Below are positions 9,762-17,500 of a stretch of 17,500 nt of DNA, in pieces. The DNA lies in contig CM031609.1 in assembly GCA_018398815.1 (NCBI GenBank), positions 32,438,514 through 32,456,013 on the forward strand, read 5' to 3'. Position numbers and translations under genes: made by a program. This DNA comes from Conus ventricosus. Taxonomy: Eukaryota > Mollusca > Gastropoda > Neogastropoda > Conidae. The notes beneath the pieces were generated by a model that saw nothing but the letters and a program-made list of their open reading frames with translations, ran no database searches and was not told where the DNA came from. How positions within the stretch are numbered: position 1 is the first letter of the stretch; each line of letters opens with the position of its first letter.

Positions 9762-9812
9762 TGTGTGTGTCTGTGTGTGTATGTGTCTGTGCTGTGTGTC
9801 TGTGTGCACGCG
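9537..9812. repeat. TGTC tract then long (GT)n tract
   Basis: TCTG/TGCC repeats at 9537-9611 are followed by a GT tract from 9654. It is pure from about 9672 to 9760, then breaks down into TCTGTG and GTATGTG variants. Confidence 0.95.
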
Positions 9813-10338
9813 CACTCGCTTCTGATACTCATCCTACGCAACGGCTGCTGACGTAACTATGAACTCGAGACAGACTTGGACAAGTAAATCGTGATTAACA
9901 AAACGAGGCAACGCCTATTTGACCCCCGTTTGATGAGTACACGCTGCTAGATGAGGTTACAGGGTGGGTGCGACAAGTGAGCAAAGAGAGAGACATATAG
10001 ATTATATTTCAACAACAACCCTCTTGAATTCCGTCGGATAATCAACATCAAGTCGCTGATGATACATATGACGTTTCAAAGGGCGATCCTGACAGAAATA
10101 AAGAACTACAAATGTAAAGTAGCAAACATCCCACTGGCATGCGCATGTCTCCACATGGACCAGACTCGTTGCTGCAGCGTTCTCGATCATACGTCCAAAA
10201 GACAAGCATAAAGAAGTGCGTTATAGTGGCTTTATATTTTCATGTTTATAACGACGTATTGCTGTGGTAGGAGACACCGCAGCTTCTCACTCGAAGACTG
10301 ATTATTCTTTTTTTTGTCCTCTCCGCACCACGCCGCCT
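9813..10338. other. unique sequence, nothing recognised
   Basis: Mixed sequence. A 67-codon minus frame (10002-10205) has no recognisable domain. No RNA gene or element end seen. Confidence 0.5.
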
Positions 10339-10468
10339 CCCCCTCCCCCCTCCCCCCTCCCCCCCCCCCCCCCCCCCCCCCCCGCTTTTCTTTCCTCTAC
10401 TCTCCGTTCACCTTCCCCTTCCCTTCCACTTCCCTTTCCCCACTCACCGCTCCGTCCCCACCCCTCTC

Positions 10469-10497
<29 letters not shown>
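10339..10497. repeat. C-rich tract, 25-base C run, then (CA)n
   Basis: C/T-rich sequence contains 25 consecutive C at 10359-10383. A (CA)n tract at 10469-10497 then directly abuts the first recognisable LINE codon at 10498. Confidence 0.95.
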
Positions 10498-10500
<3 letters not shown>

Positions 10501-11748
10501 CTTCAACAAGATTTAATACACTGTGGTGCACATGGGGTCAATGTTTTCGGTGATTTCACTTGATATTTTTTCATTGATGTATGCCGATGATATTGTTTTA
10601 GTATCAGATTCTGTTATTGATCTTCAAAAGAAAATAGACTGTTTAGAAAACTATTGCAAAAAATGGGGTCTCTCAGTAAATATGGATAAAACGAAGACGG
10701 TCGTCTTCAAAAACGGTGGCTTTATCAAAAAGTCTGAAAGATGGTATTTTAACCGTCAGGAAATAGAGACCGTGTCTTCATATAATTACCTCGGTGTAAT
10801 ATTCTCTTCTACCTTAAAATGGACAAGGTGTGTTTGAGAATTTAAGTGGTAAAGCCCTTCGAGCACTTATAGGGGTTAAAAGATTACATCTGAAATTGAA
10901 AACTCTTCCCGCCGGTACTATCTTTCGTATCTTTGATACGAAAATCAAGCCCATTTTGTTATATGGATCAGAAATCTGGGGCTTTAAACAATATGAAGCT
11001 ATTAAGCAAGTACAGATTAAGGTTTGTAAAATGATATTAGGAGTTGGAAGGACCGTCAGAAATAAGATAGCACTTGCAGAATGTGGCAGGTTTCCTATTT
11101 TTATAGATACAAACATTAATCTTGTGAAGTACTGGTACAGAGTTATACATTTAGCAAATGACAGATATCCCAAACAGTGTTATAACATGTTGTACATGCA
11201 AGATAGGTCTGGAAGAAAAAACTGGGTTACAAATATAAGAACTATTTTATGTACCTATGGTTTTGGGTATGTTTGGGAGATGCAGGATTCTGGCCATGTG
11301 CCGACATTTCTGTCATTACTTAAAACTAGACTCCAAGATGTTTATCGTCAAATCTGGCATGACTCTTTGTCAACAGAGCAAGATTACCTTATGTACCATC
11401 CTGAGTTTATAAAAGCGTCATATATTACAGATCTTGATAATGTAAAGCTTCGAAGGGCATTGTGTCTGCTAAAAAGCAACCGACTCAATGGTATCCCTCG
11501 TTTTGGCAAACTACCAAATGATAGTACATGTAAACAATGTAATGAGAACTGCATTGAAGACGTGACACACTTCATGCTGAAATGTCCAAGATATCTTTCT
11601 TTAAGAACGAAATACATTCCTCACTATTATTATCGTTTTCCTTCTCAGCAAAAAAATACAATTTTTGATACTAAGACTTAAAGGAAAGTTGGTGTACAAA
11701 GTAGCTCTCTATATAACAGAATGTTTAAAATTACGGGAACAACTATGA
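10498..11748 (+). pseudogene. LINE reverse transcriptase C-terminal fragment, frameshifted
   Basis: About 417 codons of RT-type sequence are spread over three frames. The catalytic YADD box lies at 10580-10591, followed by a helix-rich stretch and WGLSVN...KT, typical of LINE RT palm motifs. Downstream, KIKPILLYGSEIWG (about 10941-10982) is the conserved thumb-region signature. Near the C-terminus, a CX2CX9HX4C motif at 11529-11585 matches the cysteine/histidine knuckle common after LINE RTs. Frame breaks: about 10558-10561 (one extra base before the YADD exon of the frame, stop at 10561-10563), about 10822-10837 (stop at 10835-10837), and probably the A7 run at 11650-11656 (stop at 11679-11681), after which the original frame continues to 11748. 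No intact start exists. The intact protein would prime and copy LINE RNA at a nicked target; this copy cannot. Confidence 0.9.
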
Positions 11749-11860
11749 TATCATGCGTGAAAAGAGATCTTTCATGTTTACTTCATATGATGATTTGCCT
11801 CTCCTGTTCATATGGGTCAGATGGCCTTGAAAAGACTGAATTAAAATTAAAAAACAACAA
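10498..11860 (+). mobile_element. 5'-truncated non-LTR (LINE) retrotransposon copy
   Basis: The copy spans the end of a reverse transcriptase, a C-terminal region with a zinc-knuckle-like motif, a stop at 11746-11748 and about 110 bp of AT-rich 3' sequence ending AAAACAACAA. Everything upstream of the RT catalytic region (rest of RT, any endonuclease, ORF1) is missing, the usual result of incomplete target-primed reverse transcription. Both edges meet CA microsatellites (10469-10497 and 11861 onward), so it may have inserted into a CA tract, or the A-rich tail may have seeded repeat growth. A target-site duplication cannot be seen because both flanks are CA. The clade is not resolved by eye. 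Confidence 0.88.
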
Positions 11861-11873
11861 CACACACACACAC

Positions 11874-11929
<56 letters not shown>

Positions 11930-11993
11930 CATTCATGCATGCATGCACGCACGCGCGTACGCGCACGCACACACACACACACACACACACACG

Positions 11994-12068
<75 letters not shown>

Positions 12069-12140
12069 CATGCACGCATGCATACACGCATGCACGCACG
12101 CGCGTACGCGCGCGCACACACACACATACACACACGCACA

Positions 12141-12208
<68 letters not shown>

Positions 12209-12218
12209 CACACACACA

Positions 12219-12270
<52 letters not shown>

Positions 12271-12271
12271 C
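11861..12271. repeat. compound (CA)n/(CGCA)n alternating purine-pyrimidine tract
   Basis: CA blocks alternate with CGCA blocks (about 12139-12196 and 12219-12258) and with TGCA/CGCG segments. A compound block containing the palindrome GCGCGTACGCGC occurs at 11953-11964 and again, extended to 14 bp, at 12099-12112. Almost the entire 410 bp alternates pyrimidine and purine. Frames read as Cys/Val/Ala/Arg or Thr/His and are not coding. Confidence 0.95.
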
Positions 12272-12733
12272 GCTACTGTTTCTCAGGCAGAATAGGAGGT
12301 GTTCCGACTGTCTGATCAACAAACCCGCGTTCTCTGGCGTTTGCAGGAGATCGTTCTTCATTCGGTCTCTTCCTCTGGCGAGAAAAATCCGCGCCAGTGG
12401 TCAAGCTCAGTAAAGACACTTATGTATAAGTTCGTCTTTCACTGACCAATGGCCCACGTTCTCTTAACAGGCTTGATCAAAACTTTGACTTCAAATAGTG
12501 TGTCTTATTTTGACGTCACATACAAAACGCTTCGTTTTATTTGATTTTTTTTAAAAATTTTCCCCATGATTATCACCAAGTCTCTGACATTTTGGCACCA
12601 GCGTAACATGTACGATGTATTCGTATAGTTTTTGTAACGTTCTACGACTGTTGAAACGATAGACCTTGTTTTATATGCTGCTTTAATGCAGCTTCGCTTG
12701 ACTGATTCACCGCACAATATACACTAATATACC
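12272..12733. other. unique sequence, nothing recognised
   Basis: Mixed to AT-rich sequence. It contains a palindromic TGACGTCA (12511-12518), the cAMP-response-element core, but there is no gene nearby to give that meaning. No frame above 70 codons and no RNA or element motif. Confidence 0.5.
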
Positions 12734-12840
12734 CGCCCCCCTCCCCCCCCCTTCTCACTGTCTGTCTGCCTGTCTGTGTCTGTGTCTGTCTATCTGTCTG
12801 TCTGACTGTCTGACTCTCTCCCTCTCTCTCTCTCTCTCTC

Positions 12841-12888
<48 letters not shown>

Positions 12889-12892
12889 GTGG

Positions 12893-12946
<54 letters not shown>
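12734..12946. repeat. C-rich, TGTC and (CT)n tracts
   Basis: A short C-rich tract (12734-12751) is followed by TGTC repeats and then CT repeats to 12946, with a few TTT and GTGG interruptions. Confidence 0.95.
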
Positions 12947-12982
12947 GCACACAAACTGAAGTGTTTTTAACACAATAACAAC

Positions 12983-13189
<207 letters not shown>

Positions 13190-13410
13190 GATCTGCCCCT
13201 GGTCTCAGTGTCACCACACCCCTACAACCTTCGGTCCCAGGAAGGTCAGACGTGATACAGATGTGATAAACAGCAATTAGTCACCCTAGCTGCTGGAAAA
13301 GGTTATCAGTCGTCTCTGCTTGCCTGTCTGTCTGCACAGTGTGTCAGGAAAATTAGCCTACCGCTCTGGTCGGACTGCGCACAGGAAAACCTACAAGACC
13401 CCAGAATGCC

Positions 13411-14040
13411 GCACAACACCAAACAGCACAGCACAGCACAGCACAGCTCCTCGCAGCACAGCAAAGCGCAGCACAGCACAGCGCAGCACAGCACAGCTCC
13501 ACGCAGCACAGCACAGCGCAGCACAGCACAGCGCAGCACAGCGCAGCAAAGCACAGCATTGTATTGCACAGAACAGCACAGCAAACAGTACACAGCACAG
13601 CATAGCACAGCATAGCAAAGCACAGCACAGCACAGCATAGCACAACACAGCACAGCACAGCACAGTACAGCATTGCATTGTACAGAACAGCACACCACGA
13701 CACTACACAGCACAGCACAGCACAGCATAGCAAAACAGCACAGCATAGCACAACACAACACAGCATAGCATTAACACGCATAGCACAGCACAGCGCAGCA
13801 CCAAAGCACAGCATAGCATTGCGCAACACAGCACAACACTATAAAGCACAGCACAACACAGCACACACAGCACAACACTATGCAGCACAGCACAACACTT
13901 ATACAGCACAGCACAACACTATGCAGCACAGCACAATCACGCATAGAACAGCACAGCAACGCACAACAACAGCACAGCACAACACAGTATAGAACAACAC
14001 AGCATAGAACAGCACAGCAACGCACAACACAGCACAGCAC
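13411..14040. repeat. pentanucleotide array, CACAG zone
   Basis: Tandem CACAG units have variants CGCAG, CATAG, CAAAG and CAACA. Landmarks recur: CAGCTCC(T/A)CGCAG at 13445 and 13495 (50 bp, ten pentamers), and CATTG(T/C)ATTG with ACAGAACAGCACA after it at 13557 and 13671 (114 bp). The array therefore has nested higher-order periods. Plus-strand frames read as Ser/Thr/Ala/Gln/His; minus frames as Cys/Ala/Val/Leu. Confidence 0.95.
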
Positions 14041-16800
14041 AACACAGCATAGAACAGCACAGCATGGCACAGCACAGCACGGAACGGCACAGCACAGCAC
14101 GGCACAGCTCAACACAGCATAGAACAGCACAGCCACAGCACGGCACAACAAAGCACAGCACAGCACAGCATGGCAAGGCACAACACAGCATGGCAAGGCA
14201 CGGCACATCACAGCTGGCACGGCACAGCACAGCACAGCACGGCACAGCACAGCACGGCACGGCACGGCACATAACAGCACGGCACAGCACAGCACATCAC
14301 AGCACGGCACGGCACAGCACAGCACGGAACGGCACAGCACAGCACAGCACGGCACGGCACATCACAGCACGGCACGGCACGGCACAGCACAGCACGGCAT
14401 GGCACAGCACGGCACGGCACCCACGGCACGCAAAGCCCCAGCCAGCCAGAGGGCATGGCACGGCACGGCATGCACGGCCCCCAGAAAGGGCAGGCACAGC
14501 ACGACAGCCGGCACGACAGACAGCATGGCCGGCACGGAGGGCCCGTACGGCACAGCACGCAGGGCACAGCAAGCACAGCACAGCACGGCCGACCGGCCCC
14601 GCAGGGCTGGCACACCCAAAACAGCACGAAACGCGGGCACAGCAGGGGCACAGCCCCAGCCGGCCAGCAAGACGGCACAGCACAGCACGACGCCCACAGC
14701 ACGGCACAGCCAGCAGGGCACAGCACAGAGGGGCAGGGAACAACACCCAGGGCCCGGGATGACACAGACAGCACGGACGGCACGGCACAGCATGGCACGC
14801 ACGCATGGCAGGGCCCGGGGACACGACGGCCCAGCACGCCGCACAGCGGCAGACATGGCACGGACGACAACACAGCACGGCCCACAGACAGCACGCACAG
14901 CCAGCACGCACGGCAGCATGGCAAAGCACAGCAGGGCCGGCACGGCCAGACAGCATGGCACATCAAGCAGGGAAAATCCCGCCGGAGGCACATCACAGCA
15001 CGCACGCATGGCACATCACAGCCGGAACGGACGGCAGGCACAGCACCCCACAGCACGGCCCAGCACAGCACGCACGGCACGCACGGCACGCACGCATGGA
15101 TGGACGGCACAGACGGCAGGCAGGGCCCAAAAACCAAAGCAACCCCCGGGCACGGCATAGAGGGGCACAGCCGGAAACCCGACACGGCACAGCAGGGAAA
15201 CGGCCGGCATGGCACAGCACAGCACGGCATGGGCAGGCAAGCACGCCGGCCCTGCCGACACGCAGGCTGGCACGACGCAGGCACAGCCGGCCACCCCATG
15301 GCACGGCACACCCGGCAAAGACGGAGGCAGGGCCCCGGTTTTTAATGGCACAGCCGCAGGGGCAAGCACGGCACAGACGGCACGGCATGGCACGGCACAG
15401 CACAGCACGCACACCACAGCACACACGGCACAGCCGCATGGGCACAGACGGCAGGCACAGCAGGCCGGCTTGGGGCACGCACAGCACAGCCGTAGGCAGG
15501 GCACGGCACAGCACAGCACGGCTTTGTTTTGGTACACCCCGCACGCCGCATGGTACGGCACAGCCAGCACGGCCCGGCATGGCACAGCAGGGCCCGGGGG
15601 ATGGCACGGACGCACGGCCGGGCACAGCAAATGGCACAGCACAGCCGGCACCGCAGGACAGCAGGCCGGCACGCATGGCTTTACACAGCAGGAAGGGCAC
15701 AGCAGGGCAGGCACGGACAGCCAGCACGCACGGCACGGCACGCACGGCATGGCACGGCACAGCCGGCATGGCACAGCCGGGGCACAGCATGGACAGCAGG
15801 GCATGGACGCCGGCATGGCACACCCCAAGCACACACGCACAGCACGGCCATGGCACGGCCCCGCACGGATGGTGGGCACGCACGCCCGCAGGGCCGGCAG
15901 GGCACTGACAGCACAGCACAGCACAGCACAGCCGCTGGATGGCACGGCACGCACAGCGGGCACGGCCAGCACAGCAACCCACCGGCTGGCACAGCAAGCA
16001 CAGCACGGCACAGCACGGCATGGCTGGACAGCACGATGGCCGGCCACACAGCGGCATGCACGGCCCGGCACGGATGGCACAGCCAGCACAGCAGGGGCCC
16101 GGCAGGCACAGCAGGGCCCCATGGCACGCACAGCACGGCACGCACGGCATGACAGGGCACAGCATGGCAGCAGCACAGCAGACACATCCAGCACAGCAGG
16201 GAAAAGCACGGCACATCACGCACAGCATGGCACTCAAGCACAGCACGGCCCCAGCACGGCCCTCACGCAAGCAGGGCACCACAGCACAGTAGGGGCCATC
16301 AACCAGCAGGGCAATCACAGCACAGCAGGCCATCACAGCCGGCACGGCGGGGCACAGCACGCACGGCATGGTGCGGACCGCACGGCACAGCACGGTCAGC
16401 ACAGCCAGCATGGCCGCACAGCACAGCACAGCAGCACAGCCGGCACAGCACAGCACAGCACAGCCAGCACGACGGACAGCATGGACAGCACAGCACGCAC
16501 AGCCGGCAAGCACAGCACAGCACGGCCCCCCCGCACAGCACGGCACGCCAGACGGCACTTCACAGCAGGGCACAACACGGCCGACAGCCGGACAGCACGC
16601 ACAGCACAGCACGCACAGCACAGCACAGCACAGCACAGCCACAGCTGGCACGGCACGGCATGGCACGCACAGCACGGCACAGCCAGCAAGCACAGCACAC
16701 ACCCCACAGCCAGCACGGCACGACAGCAGCAGGCTGCACGGCACATCACAGCACGGCACGGCCAGCACAACATCAAGCAGGGCACGCACACCCAAACGCA
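14041..16800. repeat. pentanucleotide array, CACGG/GC-rich zone
   Basis: The units shift from CACAG to CACGG and GGCAC, and then from about 14420 to a more scrambled mixture of GGCAC, CGCAC, CAGCC and GGCC words. The + strand stays nearly T-free and CpG is frequent. Long open frames on both strands (up to 551 codons plus, 789 codons minus at 14993-17362) follow from the missing T and have no domain, start context or codon structure. Confidence 0.93.
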
Positions 16801-17500
16801 AGAAAGAACAGCACAGCACAGCAAGCACAGACAGCACAACACTATACGCACGCCCCACACTTAAAAGCATAGCACAACCAACGCAGCACAGCCCGCGCCC
16901 CCCTACCAAAGAATATTTTTGCACGCACAGCACAACAAGCACAGCGCAGCGCACAGATAAAAAGCACAACCAGCGCACCCCAGCACGAAAAAAAAAATAT
17001 ACAGCACAGCACGCACAAACACCCCCAGCAAGCACAACACTATGCGCCCCGCCCACACAACACAGCAGACTCGGACAGAATGGAACAGCAAAAACACCCA
17101 CAGCACGGCACAGAAAGGCACAGCACAGCAAGCACGCACAGCACGCAAAACACAGCCAGACGGCATGGCACAGCACAGCACGCACAGCCCAGCACAGACC
17201 AACAAACTTTAGCACAAAAACAGCACCAGAGCATGGAACGAACAGCACAAACAGAAAACCAGCACAGACTGCACTAAAATACAGCCAGTTGCACGCAAAA
17301 TAACCTGCACTGCACAGCAATAAAGCCAGCACGCACTCAAATACAGCCCCACCCCAGCACACAAATAATCACGCCCCGCACGACAATACAGCACAGCCAC
17401 CCACAGATCCAAAAAACAGCCCCCCCGACAGCAAATTTTAATCCTGCACGCACAGGCTCACAGCCAGCCCCCCACTGCACATAAATTTTGCCAGCCCAGC
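16801..17500. repeat. pentanucleotide array, decayed A-rich zone
   Basis: CACAG-type units continue but are more diverged and A-richer, with short AT-rich insertions (16911-16920, 16988-17000). The token ACAACACTAT seen in the left zone (for example near 13870) returns at about 16836 and 17034. The array runs off the right edge of the window. Confidence 0.85.

Noticed and set aside
10264..10563. 99-codon frame starting before the LINE as an independent gene
   Set aside because: Its first part is C-run and CA-repeat translation, and only the last 21 residues (from 10498) are LINE RT sequence, ending at a frame break.
12511..12518. Cyclic-AMP response element TGACGTCA as a promoter site
   Set aside because: An 8-base palindrome can occur by chance, and there is no gene, transcription start or other promoter element nearby.
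14993..17362. 789-codon minus-strand open frame (Cys/Ala/Val-rich)
   Set aside because: It lies in a T-depleted pentamer array where all frames are open. It has no domain, no start context and no non-repetitive part.

Overview
This is repeat-dominated, non-coding eukaryotic (metazoan) DNA. I found no host protein-coding gene I can support. The most gene-like item is a decayed C-terminal piece of a non-LTR (LINE) reverse transcriptase at about 10498-11748. The only RNA-gene-derived item is a tRNA-headed SINE at about 1582-1987. The SINE body, the LINE type and the dense microsatellites suggest a marine mollusc, perhaps a gastropod. That assignment is inference from recalled repeat families and has not been checked against a database.

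Layout, left half. 1-675 is an A/C-only array with a 5-base phase. 676-1250 is complex sequence that may be an unclassified retroposon. 1254-1381 is a GAA/CAG triplet tract. A G run follows at 1559-1580, immediately before the SINE. 2140-2918 is a second 5-base-phase array (AAGAC/AAGGC) holding three identical 73-bp units. 3034-3910 holds long CT, TCTA and GA tracts. 4140-4492 and 6700-7135 are rich in G homopolymers. 4493-6570 is AT-richer, with old duplications and a weak hammerhead-like motif near 5755.

Layout, right half. 7866-8431 is a 23-bp minisatellite of 25 units. 8522-8793 is GAT/GAC. 9301-9444 is an exact 72-bp tandem duplication. 9537-9812 is TGTC then GT. 10339-10497 is C-rich then CA. 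The LINE fragment (10498-11860) is flanked on both sides by CA tracts. 11861-12271 is a compound CA/CGCA tract. 12758-13188 is TGTC, CT and CA. From 13411 to the end runs a 4.1-kb array built from CACAG, CACGG and related pentamers.

No genes cooperate here. What unifies the window is repeat biology. Three separate arrays have a 5-base phase, all with the + strand depleted of T, and all containing a GCAAA-type unit. Because every stop codon contains T, T-depletion leaves these arrays open in many frames, so the long reading frames there (up to about 789 codons) are compositional artefacts. All structure calls come from reading the sequence by eye. Coordinates of microsatellite edges may be off by a few bases.
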